37,378 nt of DNA, from assembly GCF_009695605.1 (NCBI RefSeq), contig NZ_VUNQ01000033.1:1-37378 (forward strand). The letters run 5' to 3'. Every line of letters starts with the position of its first letter. Within the stretch, counting starts at the first letter, position 1. Both the position numbers and the translations under genes were made by a program. Source of the stretch: Tissierella pigra. GTDB lineage: Bacteria > Bacillota > Clostridia > Tissierellales > Tissierellaceae. The notes beneath the pieces were generated by a model. That model did not search any database, was not told the origin of the DNA, and worked only from the letters and a program-made list of their open reading frames with translations. Shown one piece after another: positions 15,893 through 23,831 of the stretch.

Positions 15893-16144
15893 TAGTAATG
15901 TCTTTCCCTTGTCTGTAATACTTATGGTTTTTATTGGTGTACTTGTACACATAGATTTATATGCACAGCTACTACATTTAACATCTGAGGTAGCACATCC
16001 TTCATCATTTTTAATATACTCCATACGATATAGTTGTTGGATGATTTCCTCTACTAAGGCTTCTGATGTATTTAACTTTTTTGCTATTAAAGAAGTGGAA
16101 AGAACTCTAATTTCTGACAACTCCTTTAAAACATCTTTAAGCAT
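15881..16144 (-). CDS. feoC: FeoC-like winged-helix protein with a cysteine cluster
   Basis: 87 aa. An N-terminal winged helix (LKELSEIRVLSTSLIAKKLNTSEALVEEII) precedes four cysteines in CATSDVKCSSCAYKSMC, the iron-sulfur-type motif of FeoC. The start is the ATG at 16144, with AGGAGTT upstream overlapping the feoB stop. A longer in-frame opening into feoB is only coding shadow. FeoC proteins are thought to regulate or stabilise FeoB. Third gene of feoA-feoB-feoC. Confidence 0.8.
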   Translation of the reverse strand: MLKDVLKELSEIRVLSTSLIAKKLNTSEALVEEIIQQLYRMEYIKNDEGCATSDVKCSSCAYKSMCTSTPIKTISITDKGKTLLKKL

Positions 16145-16155
16145 ACTATCAACTC

Positions 16156-18150
16156 CTAAAATCCTAATAGGCTTCCAACTTGATATACAATAACCGATAA
16201 TATCCAGCCCATTACAAATGGATATATAGCCATAAAAGCTGCCCATTTAATTGATTTAGTTTCATGCTTTACAGTACCTATTACTGCGGCACAAGGAGTG
16301 TATAAAAGAACCATTACCATAAAGGATACGGCAGTTAATGGTGTAAATACATTTTGTATGGCAGAAACAAGAGCAGTACCTTCACTTACACCTGCATAAA
16401 CCATTCCAAGGATTGCAACAACAGCTTCTTTTGCAGCGATTCCTGCAAATAAACTAACAGTGGCTTGCCAAGTACCAAATCCAGCAGGTATAAATATAGG
16501 TGATAAAATAGTACCTATTCTACCTAAAATACTTTCTTGACTATATGGCTCTACTCCAAATGGCAATACAGATAACACCCATAGAATAGATACTACAAAG
16601 AATATAATAGTTCCAGCTCTGTGTAGGAAGTCCCAGACTTTACTCCACATATCTTTTAATACATATTTAAATATAGGCAATCTATAAGGTGGCAACTCCA
16701 TTATAAAGTGAGAGGACTCACCTTTAAATAATGTTTTTGAGAATATTTTACCCATTATTAAAGCCATAATGATTCCCAAAGCATAAAGTGTAAATAATAC
16801 GATTCCTCCATGACTTGGAAAAAATGCAGCTATAAATACTAAATAAATAGGAAGCCTAGCTCCACAAGACATAAATGGGTTAATTAATAATGCAATCATT
16901 CTATCTTTTTTGTTATCTAAGGTTCTAGTAGACATGATACCAGGTACATTACAACCAAATCCTATAATCATTGAAATAAAACTTTTCCCATGAAGACCAA
17001 GGCGTCTCATAAATCCATCCATTATATAAGCAGCCCTTGCCATATATCCTGTATCTTCTAATATACCTAAGAAAAAGTATAAGACCATAATAAGGGGAAC
17101 AAATTCAAATACAGCTCCTACTCCACCAAATATGCCTTCTGAAAGGAAAGAAATTATCCATTCAGGTGAGTTGATATTTTCCAATAAGGAGACTACAAAC
17201 TCTCCCATAGATTCAATAGCATCTGCTACATATCCTCCAAGTAAATCCTGACCTATAACAAAAGTTAGCTGAAATACTAAAAACATAATTAAAGCAAATA
17301 TAGGTATTCCTAAATACTTGTGAGTAACAATTTTATCTATTTTATCAGTTACAGTTTCTCTTTCTTCTGAAGGTTTTTTAATAGATTGATTTACTATATT
17401 TCCAATAAACTCATATCTTTTGTCTACTATTTCAAGTTCATATTCACTAGATTTTTCCTCTATATCTATTAATCTGTCTTTAATAGGCTGGGAAGCTTTT
17501 TTTGATAAAAGGCTATAAATTTCTTTATCTCCTTCTAAAAGCTTTACTGCTATCCATTTTTTAGGATATTGTAAATCTAAGTTATCTAAGATTTTTTCTA
17601 TTTCATTTATCTCACTATCAATATCCTTTCCATAACTAAAAGATTTATTAGAATATTTTTCTTTTTTTATAGAGTCAATGGATTTATCTATTAAAAGATC
17701 AAGGCCTTGGCTTTTAGCTGCAACAGTGGGTATTATGGGAACCCCTAGTTCTTTAGACAATTTATCTAGATTTATCTCGATATTTTTTTGCTTAGCCTCG
17801 TCCATCATATTGAGAGCAATAATAACCTTTACTCCCATCTCCATTAATTGAGTTGTTAGATAAAGATTTCTTTCTATATTAGTGGCATCTACTACATTGA
17901 TTACAATATCTGGATTTCCCTTTAAAATATAATCTCTAGCAACTACTTCATCCTCTGAATATGCTCCGAGGCTATATGTTCCAGGAAGATCCACCACATT
18001 ATACTGATTACCTTTATATTTAAACTTTCCTTCTTTTTTTTCCACAGTAACCCCAGGCCAGTTTCCAACGTGTTGGTTAGAGCCTGTTAGTGCATTAAAT
18101 AAAGTTGTTTTTCCACTATTTGGATTACCAACAAGTGCTATTGTATTCAA
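16156..18150 (-). CDS. feoB: Ferrous iron transporter FeoB
   Basis: 664 aa from the chosen start. A cytoplasmic GTPase domain has G1 GNPNSGKT, G3 DLPGTYSL and G4 NMMDEA. A helical spacer and a membrane part with two Gate regions follow (GFGCNVPGIMSTRTLD, and the second around ATVSLFAGIAAKEAVVA). It imports Fe(II) across the cytoplasmic membrane. The start is the TTG at 18150, because AAGGGGGA lies 6 nt upstream; the in-frame GTG at 18177 has no ribosome site. The C-terminus is shorter than in E. coli, as in many Firmicutes. Confidence 0.93.
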   Translation of the reverse strand: MNTIALVGNPNSGKTTLFNALTGSNQHVGNWPGVTVEKKEGKFKYKGNQYNVVDLPGTYSLGAYSEDEVVARDYILKGNPDIVINVVDATNIERNLYLTTQLMEMGVKVIIALNMMDEAKQKNIEINLDKLSKELGVPIIPTVAAKSQGLDLLIDKSIDSIKKEKYSNKSFSYGKDIDSEINEIEKILDNLDLQYPKKWIAVKLLEGDKEIYSLLSKKASQPIKDRLIDIEEKSSEYELEIVDKRYEFIGNIVNQSIKKPSEERETVTDKIDKIVTHKYLGIPIFALIMFLVFQLTFVIGQDLLGGYVADAIESMGEFVVSLLENINSPEWIISFLSEGIFGGVGAVFEFVPLIMVLYFFLGILEDTGYMARAAYIMDGFMRRLGLHGKSFISMIIGFGCNVPGIMSTRTLDNKKDRMIALLINPFMSCGARLPIYLVFIAAFFPSHGGIVLFTLYALGIIMALIMGKIFSKTLFKGESSHFIMELPPYRLPIFKYVLKDMWSKVWDFLHRAGTIIFFVVSILWVLSVLPFGVEPYSQESILGRIGTILSPIFIPAGFGTWQATVSLFAGIAAKEAVVAILGMVYAGVSEGTALVSAIQNVFTPLTAVSFMVMVLLYTPCAAVIGTVKHETKSIKWAAFMAIYPFVMGWILSVIVYQVGSLLGF

Positions 18151-18180
18151 ACGACTTCCCCCTTCAAAATCAGTCACTAT

Positions 18181-18405
18181 TTAATGTTCAATAAATACAT
18201 GGGATGCCAGTCCACGACCTAAAGCCAATTTATTACCTGATAAGTTGATAATAATAGGACCAAAATCATTTTTTACAACCTTGACGCAGGCATTTTTATG
18301 AAGCCCCAATTCATATAATCTTTTTTTTGCTTTACAACACCCTGAAATCTCTTTAACTCTTCCACATTCTTTGGGTTTTAAGGAAACTAAAGATGAACTG
18401 CTCAT
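18181..18405 (-). CDS. feoA: FeoA, SH3-like partner of FeoB
   Basis: 74 aa, small cytoplasmic beta protein (CGRVKEISGCCKAKKRLYELGL, ASHVFIEH). It is the first gene of the feo operon and has GAAAGGATG before its ATG. FeoA proteins bind FeoB and are needed for uptake. It is preceded by a Fur-type palindrome. Confidence 0.9.
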   Translation of the reverse strand: MSSSSLVSLKPKECGRVKEISGCCKAKKRLYELGLHKNACVKVVKNDFGPIIINLSGNKLALGRGLASHVFIEH

Positions 18406-18438
18406 AATATCATCCTTTCATATATGTATATACGATAT

Positions 18439-18453
18439 TGATAATAATTATCA
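18439..18453. promoter_or_regulatory. Fur box upstream of feoABC
   Basis: TGATAATAATTATCA is a perfect 7-1-7 palindrome identical to the classical Bacillus Fur core TGATAAT-N-ATTATCA, 34 bp before feoA. Iron-replete Fur is expected to shut the operon. A DtxR-type regulator recognises different sequences and is less likely. Confidence 0.85.
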
Positions 18454-18550
18454 TTAATATTTCTATTATAAATGATTTAGTACATAAATGCAATATGTAT
18501 TTCATATATAACGTGAATAAGTAAATAAATATTAATAAATAATAATTTTG

Positions 18551-18579
18551 TTGACAGAATTCAAGAATAATAATATAAT
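18551..18579 (+). promoter_or_regulatory. copA operon promoter
   Basis: Perfect TTGACA (18551-18556), 17-bp spacer and perfect TATAAT (18574-18579). Such a strong promoter fits a repressor-controlled operon. Confidence 0.85.
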
Positions 18580-18586
18580 AAAAATA

Positions 18587-18604
18587 CACCCCCCCGTGGG
18601 GGTG
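18587..18604. promoter_or_regulatory. CsoR-type copper operator
   Basis: CACCCCC and GGGGGTG are 7-bp perfect arms around CCGT, centred near the transcription start. CsoR operators are known as C-rich/G-rich inverted repeats of this kind. The csoR gene is at the end of the operon, giving autoregulation. Confidence 0.8.
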
Positions 18605-18624
18605 GGATAAAAAGGAGTGATATA

Positions 18625-20994
18625 ATGGAAACTAAAAAGATAAGTATAGATGTACTTGGAATGACTTGTGCAGCTTGTTCTGCTAGAGTAGAAAAATCTC
18701 TAGGCAAACAAGATGGAGTAGAGTCTGTAGCAGTAAACTTACTTTCCAATAAGGCAAATATAGAGTTCGATCCTAATAAGGTCAAACCAGAGAATTTAAT
18801 CAAGGTAATAGAAAAAACAGGATATGAAGTTCCTCTAGTTAAGAAAACTTTGATTATAGAAGGAATGACTTGCGCTGCTTGTTCCACTAGGGTAGAAAAG
18901 GTTCTTAATAAACTAGAAGGGGTTAAGGCTACAGTTAATCTATCAACAAATAAAGCAACAGTACAATATTTATCTGGATTAACAGATGAAGAAACTTTAA
19001 TTAAGACTGTAGAAAAAGCGGGATATAAAGCAGAAATAGAAATAGAGAGAGATTTAGATAGGGAAAAAGAAATGAGAGAAAAAGAAATAAAGTCTTTAAA
19101 AACATCCTTCATCATTTCAGCCATATTAAGTATACCTTTATTTTCTGCAATGTTTTTTCATATGGCCGGAATTCACAATATATTAAGTAATGGTTGGTTT
19201 CAATTAGCACTTGCAACTCCTGTGCAGTTTATAATAGGCTATAGGTTCTATAAGGGAGCATATAATGCTTTAAGAGGTGGGGGAGCTAATATGGATGTGC
19301 TTATATCCATGGGAACATCGGCAGCTTACTTCTATAGTATATATAATTTATTAACAGGAGTTCATGAATATTATTTTGAATCTTCAGCAGTTATTATAAC
19401 ATTAATTCTTTTAGGAAAAACCTTTGAAGCTGTGGCCAAAGGAAAGACTTCTGAAGCCATAAAAAAACTAATGGGTTTACAGCCTAAAACAGCAAAGGTT
19501 ATAAAAGATGGAGTAGAAATGGATATACCTATAGAAAAGGTAGAAATAGGAGATATTATAGTTGTTAGACCAGGAGAAAAAATACCAGTTGATGGAATTA
19601 TAGTAGAGGGAAATTCCTCAGTAGATGAATCTATGCTTACAGGTGAAAGTATTCCTGTAGATAAATCAGTAGATGATGAAGTAATAGGGGCTACAATAAA
19701 TAAATATGGTGCTTTTAAATTTAGAGCAACTAAAATAGGTAAGGATACAGTATTATCTCAAATCATTAAATTAGTAGAAGATGCCCAAGGTTCTAAAGCA
19801 CCAGTACAAAGATTGGCAGACAAAATATCGGGAATATTCGTACCAGTAGTTGTTGTTATAGCCTTACTTACATTTGTAGGATTCTATTTCATTAGCGATT
19901 TCAATGTAGGTCTTGTAAATGCAGTTGCCGTTTTAGTAATAGCTTGCCCTTGTGCATTGGGATTAGCAACACCTACAGCTATTATGGTTGGTACTGGTAA
20001 AGGAGCAGAAAATGGTATACTAATTAAATCAGGAGAACATTTAGAGAGAGCTCACAAAATGGATACAATAGTATTTGATAAAACAGGTACAATAACTAAA
20101 GGAGAACCTGAAGTAACAGATATAGTTTCTATTACAGAAATAGAGAAAGAAGAAATTCTTAGAATAGCTGCATCAGTAGAAAAAACTTCAGAGCATCCAT
20201 TAGGTCAGTCTATAGTAAAAAAAGGTGAAGAAGAATTGCTTAAACTATCTATTCCCACAGATTTTGCAGCAATACCAGGAAAAGGTCTTAGGGCAATTCT
20301 TGAAGATAAAGAGATACTAGTTGGAAATAGAAAACTAATGGGAGATAATAATATTTCCATATCAGAAGGAGAAAAAGACTTACTAAGATTAGAAGAAGAA
20401 GGTAAAACTGCAATGCTAATATCCATAGACAATAAATTATCTGGAATAATAGCTGTGGCAGATCAAATAAAAGAAACATCTCAAAAAGCAATAGAACAGT
20501 TGAAATCCATGGGATTAGAAGTTTATATGATAACAGGAGACAACGAGAGAACAGCCAAGGCCATAGCTAAAGAAGTGGGTATAACGAATATATTAGCAGA
20601 AGTTCTACCAGAAAATAAGGCTGAAGTAGTAGAAAAACTTAAATCAGAAGGAAAGCATATAGGAATGGTTGGAGATGGTATAAATGATGCACCAGCTTTA
20701 GCTGCAGCAGATGTGGGATTCGCCATAGGAACTGGTACAGATGTTGCTATGGAGGCAGCAGATATAACCCTTATGAGGGGAGATTTATCTGGAGTAGTAA
20801 CAGCCATTAAACTAAGTCATAGAACTATGAAAACCATAAAGGAAAATCTATTTTGGGCATTTTTCTATAATACCATAGGAATACCTTTTGCGGCTTTAGG
20901 TTTTCTAGATCCAATGATAGCAGGTGCAGCTATGGCCTTTAGTTCAGTTTCAGTAGTTACAAATTCATTAAGACTAAAGAAATTTCGTGCATAG
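18625..20994 (+). CDS. copA: Copper-exporting P1B-type ATPase CopA
   Basis: 789 aa. Two N-terminal heavy-metal-binding domains ([13 protein letters not shown] near residue 12 and [13 protein letters not shown] near 80) precede the membrane ATPase. Diagnostic motifs are the membrane CPC ([13 protein letters not shown]), TGES in the actuator domain, [12 protein letters not shown] around the phosphorylated Asp, EHPLG in the nucleotide domain and [21 protein letters not shown] with two HMA domains indicates Cu(I). It exports copper from the cytoplasm. AAAGGAG precedes the ATG. Operon copA-copZ-csoR. Confidence 0.95.
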   Translation: METKKISIDVLGMTCAACSARVEKSLGKQDGVESVAVNLLSNKANIEFDPNKVKPENLIKVIEKTGYEVPLVKKTLIIEGMTCAACSTRVEKVLNKLEGVKATVNLSTNKATVQYLSGLTDEETLIKTVEKAGYKAEIEIERDLDREKEMREKEIKSLKTSFIISAILSIPLFSAMFFHMAGIHNILSNGWFQLALATPVQFIIGYRFYKGAYNALRGGGANMDVLISMGTSAAYFYSIYNLLTGVHEYYFESSAVIITLILLGKTFEAVAKGKTSEAIKKLMGLQPKTAKVIKDGVEMDIPIEKVEIGDIIVVRPGEKIPVDGIIVEGNSSVDESMLTGESIPVDKSVDDEVIGATINKYGAFKFRATKIGKDTVLSQIIKLVEDAQGSKAPVQRLADKISGIFVPVVVVIALLTFVGFYFISDFNVGLVNAVAVLVIACPCALGLATPTAIMVGTGKGAENGILIKSGEHLERAHKMDTIVFDKTGTITKGEPEVTDIVSITEIEKEEILRIAASVEKTSEHPLGQSIVKKGEEELLKLSIPTDFAAIPGKGLRAILEDKEILVGNRKLMGDNNISISEGEKDLLRLEEEGKTAMLISIDNKLSGIIAVADQIKETSQKAIEQLKSMGLEVYMITGDNERTAKAIAKEVGITNILAEVLPENKAEVVEKLKSEGKHIGMVGDGINDAPALAAADVGFAIGTGTDVAMEAADITLMRGDLSGVVTAIKLSHRTMKTIKENLFWAFFYNTIGIPFAALGFLDPMIAGAAMAFSSVSVVTNSLRLKKFRA

Positions 20995-21024
20995 TTATTT
21001 ATAAAATAGAGGAGGAAGAAAAAG

Positions 21025-21231
21025 ATGAAAAAAACCTTATTAGTAGAAGGAATGTCCTGTGGACATTGTGAAAAAGCTGTAAAGAACGCATTAAATGAAT
21101 TAGCAGGAGTAACAAAAGTAGAAGTTGATTTATCAACTAAAACAGTAGAGGTAGAGGGAGAAAGTTTAGATGGTACTCTTATAAAAGATGCAATAGAAGA
21201 TGCAGGATATGATTTAATAGAAATAAAATAG
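21025..21231 (+). CDS. copZ: Copper chaperone CopZ
   Basis: 68 aa, a single HMA domain with the Cu(I)-binding motif GMSCGHCEKAV near the N-terminus. It hands copper to CopA. GAGGAGG precedes the ATG, 30 bp after copA. Confidence 0.93.
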   Translation: MKKTLLVEGMSCGHCEKAVKNALNELAGVTKVEVDLSTKTVEVEGESLDGTLIKDAIEDAGYDLIEIK

Positions 21232-21245
21232 AGAGTAGTGATTTA

Positions 21246-21515
21246 ATGAATGAGGGAAAAAGAAAAGCCGCTATTAAACTGAAAACAGCTAGAGGTCAAA
21301 TAGATGGAATAATAAAAATGCTTGAAGACGATAGATATTGTGTAGATGTTTCTACACAGATTCTATCTGCAATTGGATTGTTAAAAAAGGCAAATATAGA
21401 TATACTAAATAGTCATATAAGGTCTTGTGTAATTACTGCTATTTTAGAAGGTGAAGAACAAGGCGGAGAGAAAATAGATGAGATAATAAATATCATAGAT
21501 AAATATATAAAATAA
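21246..21515 (+). CDS. csoR: Copper-sensing repressor CsoR
   Basis: 89 aa, all-helical repressor that leaves DNA when it binds Cu(I). The family signature LKTARGQIDGIIKMLEDDRYCVDV supplies the first Cys; His and the second Cys follow in NSHIRSCV, giving the Cys-His-Cys copper site. It is 14 bp after copZ. It probably acts on the inverted repeat at 18587-18604. Confidence 0.92.
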   Translation: MNEGKRKAAIKLKTARGQIDGIIKMLEDDRYCVDVSTQILSAIGLLKKANIDILNSHIRSCVITAILEGEEQGGEKIDEIINIIDKYIK

Positions 21516-21530
21516 AAAAATAAGACAAAT

Positions 21531-21563
21531 AAAACAACTTAATTATATTAAGTTGTTTTATTT
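21531..21563. terminator. Terminator of the cop operon
   Basis: 12-bp perfect stem AAAACAACTTAA/TTAAGTTGTTTT with a 5-nt loop and a following ATTTTG. Confidence 0.9.
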
Positions 21564-21660
21564 TGTCAAAACTTTTCTAATATAATAGAAAGAAATCTAT
21601 TGAACGAACATAGGTTTTAACGTATAATTTAAACTATATGATTTTATGTAGGGGGATAAT

Positions 21661-21825
21661 ATGAAAAACGAAATTAATAAGATTAGAGAAAAGTTGTATA
21701 AAGAAATGAAATTTCAAAATGATAATCATAAGGAAGTCATTCAAGTAAGTGAGGAACTGGATAAACTTATTGTAAAATACCATTTAGAGGAAGAAGAAAA
21801 ATTAAATAAAAAGAAGCTGCAATAA
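21661..21825 (+). CDS. Spo0E-like aspartyl-phosphate phosphatase, copy 1
   Basis: 54 aa, two short helices. The Spo0E signature is present as VSEELDKLIVKYH (family S-x-E-L-D-x-L-I). Such proteins dephosphorylate Spo0A~P and delay sporulation. GGGGGAT lies before the ATG. The related gene at 22442 shares start (MKN-I) and length. The SQELD position carries Glu for Gln here, and catalytic Asp is kept. Confidence 0.8.
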   Translation: MKNEINKIREKLYKEMKFQNDNHKEVIQVSEELDKLIVKYHLEEEEKLNKKKLQ

Positions 21826-21874
21826 AGTTGATTTTCCATTAAATCAATTTTACAATTTTAACAAAAGTCAGGGG

Positions 21875-21898
21875 AGGTCAAAGTATGACCTTATTTTT
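21875..21898 (+). terminator. Terminator after the first Spo0E-like gene
   Basis: AGGTCA/TGACCT hairpin followed by TATTTTTT. It overlaps the end of the convergent regulator gene. Confidence 0.7.
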
Positions 21899-22286
21899 TA
21901 ATAGAAGGTAAAATAAGTTTATAAATATCCTTTAAAAGAGATATTTGTTCCTTAGAACTACCTTCTAATATGTTCAATAATTCTTTTAGTTCATTGTCAA
22001 CGGATACCTTGTAAATATCATTAAATGCCTCCGAAATACTTATATTTTCCATATAATAGTTATAACCATATAGAAGATAGTCTACTGAGATATTTAAAAC
22101 ACTGGATATATTTACTAAGGTATCTACACTCATTTTACGATCTCCTCTTTCCAGTTGACCAATATAAAATGATGATAATCCAACTAATTCAGCAAACTTT
22201 TCTCTAGATAATCCTAATTTTTCTCTTTCTAATCTAATTCTCAATCCTACATCTTTGTAGTTTAATGTCTTTTTTGAATCATTCAT
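21891..22286 (-). CDS. XRE-family transcriptional regulator
   Basis: 131 aa. An N-terminal HTH_3 domain (LRIRLEREKLGLSREKFAELVGLSSFYIGQLERGDRKMS, residues ~14-52) is followed by DTLVNISSVLNISVDYLLYG and a helical C-terminal region likely used for dimerisation, as in SinR-like proteins. The ATG at 22286 is chosen with GAGGTG upstream; a GTG three codons earlier would overlap that site. It lies between two Spo0E-like genes, which suggests a role in the decision to sporulate, but its targets are unknown. Confidence 0.85.
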   Translation of the reverse strand: MNDSKKTLNYKDVGLRIRLEREKLGLSREKFAELVGLSSFYIGQLERGDRKMSVDTLVNISSVLNISVDYLLYGYNYYMENISISEAFNDIYKVSVDNELKELLNILEGSSKEQISLLKDIYKLILPSIKK

Positions 22287-22441
22287 TTTCGCCACCTCAA
22301 TAATAATGTATACGTTTCTGGGTCTTAACTAAATTGGCTAATGGCATATAAATATAATTGCCTATTTGCATAAAAAGTATTGTATTGCAAGTATGTTTTA
22401 TTATATAATAAATGTAATAAAATTTATTTGGAGGAAAAAAA

Positions 22442-22588
22442 ATGAAGAATAAAATTAATAATTTAAGGGAACATTTACATCAGACAGTTAAGTCCAACAA
22501 TAAAGTAGAAATATTGCAAATAAGTCAAGAGCTTGATAAATTAATAATAGAATATCATAAAGAAGAAGACTTAGAAGAAAGTTTATAA
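22442..22588 (+). CDS. Spo0E-like aspartyl-phosphate phosphatase, copy 2
   Basis: 48 aa with the exact signature ISQELDKLIIEYH. TTGGAGG lies upstream. It is paralogous to the 21661 gene; the two flank the XRE regulator and are divergent from it or convergent with it respectively. Predicted to dephosphorylate Spo0A~P. Confidence 0.82.
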   Translation: MKNKINNLREHLHQTVKSNNKVEILQISQELDKLIIEYHKEEDLEESL

Positions 22589-22790
22589 TTCACAGTTATA
22601 TTGAAAAATAATAAAAATACTGAGAGGACATTTGCAGACAGAATTTAATTTTTGAGTTGCCATAAGCAAAAAAGATTTTAAGCAGTTTGCATTATTTGAG
22701 CGTAATCAGTGTGTATTTTTATTATTTTTTTTATTAACTGTGAAGAGTAATAAAAAAGGAAAAAAATTAACTAATTATATTGTTATTATA

Positions 22791-22844
22791 TTGATTTTTT
22801 CAGTGAAAAATGTATAATTAAGTTAAAGGTCAAGGAAAGTCAAA
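22791..22844 (+). promoter_or_regulatory. Promoter and CtsR-type operator of dnaJ-like/clpB
   Basis: TTGATT (22791-22796), 16-bp spacer and TATAAT (22813-22818). Ten bases further on, GGTCAAG-GAA-AGTCAAA (22828-22844) matches the CtsR heptad direct repeat (A/G)GTCAAA-N3-(A/G)GTCAAA with one mismatch. CtsR would repress the operon until heat or protein stress. The 22589-22790 stretch before it is AT-rich and holds no gene I can see. Confidence 0.75.
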
Positions 22845-22884
22845 TAAGGTTGAATCATTTAATTATAAAAAGGGAGAAGATTCT

Positions 22885-23814
22885 ATGGAATATAAAGATT
22901 ATTATAAAATACTTGGTGTTGATAAAAATGCAAGTCAAGATGAAATAAAAAAGTCCTTTAGAAGTTTAGCTAAGAAGTATCATCCAGATCTAAACCCAAA
23001 TGATAATAAGGCACAGGAAAAGTTTAAGGAAATAAATGAAGCCTATGAAGTACTAGGAGACGAAGAAAAGAAAAGGATGTATGATCAATTTGGTTCGGGA
23101 TATAATTTTTCTAATGGTCAAAATTTTGATCCATCCCAATATGGTTTTGGTGGATCAGGAGGATATACCTATACTACAACAGATGGGGATTTTAGTGATT
23201 TTTTTAATATGTTTTTTGGTGGAATGGGCGGAAATCAAAGAGGTGGCAGTCAAAGAGGTTTTGATTTAGGGAATTTGTTTGGGAGTAGGAAAGCAACTAA
23301 GAAGCAAAGTCCTTCCTACGAATCGGAACTAAATATAACTATTGAAGAAGGTTATAATGGAATCCAGAAAGATATAAATCTTAATGTTGGTGGCGAAAAT
23401 AAAAATATATCAGTAAAGGTGCCAAAGGGAATATTGCCTGGGAAAAAATTAAAAGTTAAAGGTGAAAAATGGGGCATTAATGGAGATATTCTCTTTAAGA
23501 TTAATTTTATAGAAGATGAAAGAAATAAACTGGAAGGACTGGACATAATATCTAAAGTAGATTTACTACCTTGGGAAGCTGTATTGGGAGAAAAGGTAGT
23601 AGTAAATACAATAGATGGAAAAATTAAAATCGATGTTCCAAAGTTGATTTCATCAGGAAAGAAAATTAGAATACCTAAAAAAGGATATAAGGATATGCAA
23701 GATAATAGGGGAGACCTATATGTAGAAATAAATATAGTAAGTCCAAATAATATTACAGAAGAAGAAATCAAATTATATGAAAAACTAAAAAATATTAGTA
23801 AAGATAATAAGTAG
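22885..23814 (+). CDS. DnaJ-family co-chaperone of the CbpA type (no zinc finger)
   Basis: 309 aa. The J domain (residues 1-70) has the HPD motif at YHPDLNP. A Gly/Phe-rich linker follows ([25 protein letters not shown]) and then a C-terminal client-binding/dimer region with the DnaJ_C pattern ([21 protein letters not shown]). The CxxCxGxG zinc repeats of classical DnaJ are absent, which makes it class B (CbpA-like). It stimulates a DnaK partner not encoded here. It is 17 bp before clpB and shares its CtsR-type control. Confidence 0.9.
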   Translation: MEYKDYYKILGVDKNASQDEIKKSFRSLAKKYHPDLNPNDNKAQEKFKEINEAYEVLGDEEKKRMYDQFGSGYNFSNGQNFDPSQYGFGGSGGYTYTTTDGDFSDFFNMFFGGMGGNQRGGSQRGFDLGNLFGSRKATKKQSPSYESELNITIEEGYNGIQKDINLNVGGENKNISVKVPKGILPGKKLKVKGEKWGINGDILFKINFIEDERNKLEGLDIISKVDLLPWEAVLGEKVVVNTIDGKIKIDVPKLISSGKKIRIPKKGYKDMQDNRGDLYVEINIVSPNNITEEEIKLYEKLKNISKDNK

Positions 23815-23831
23815 TCAAGGAGGTATATAAT

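Noticed and set aside
16145-16246. Longer start for the FeoC-like gene
   Set aside because: The extra 34 codons lie inside feoB in another frame, whereas the ATG at 16144 has a good AGGAG site.
23081-23269. Small frame within the DnaJ-like gene
   Set aside because: Out-of-frame shadow of the Gly/Phe linker.
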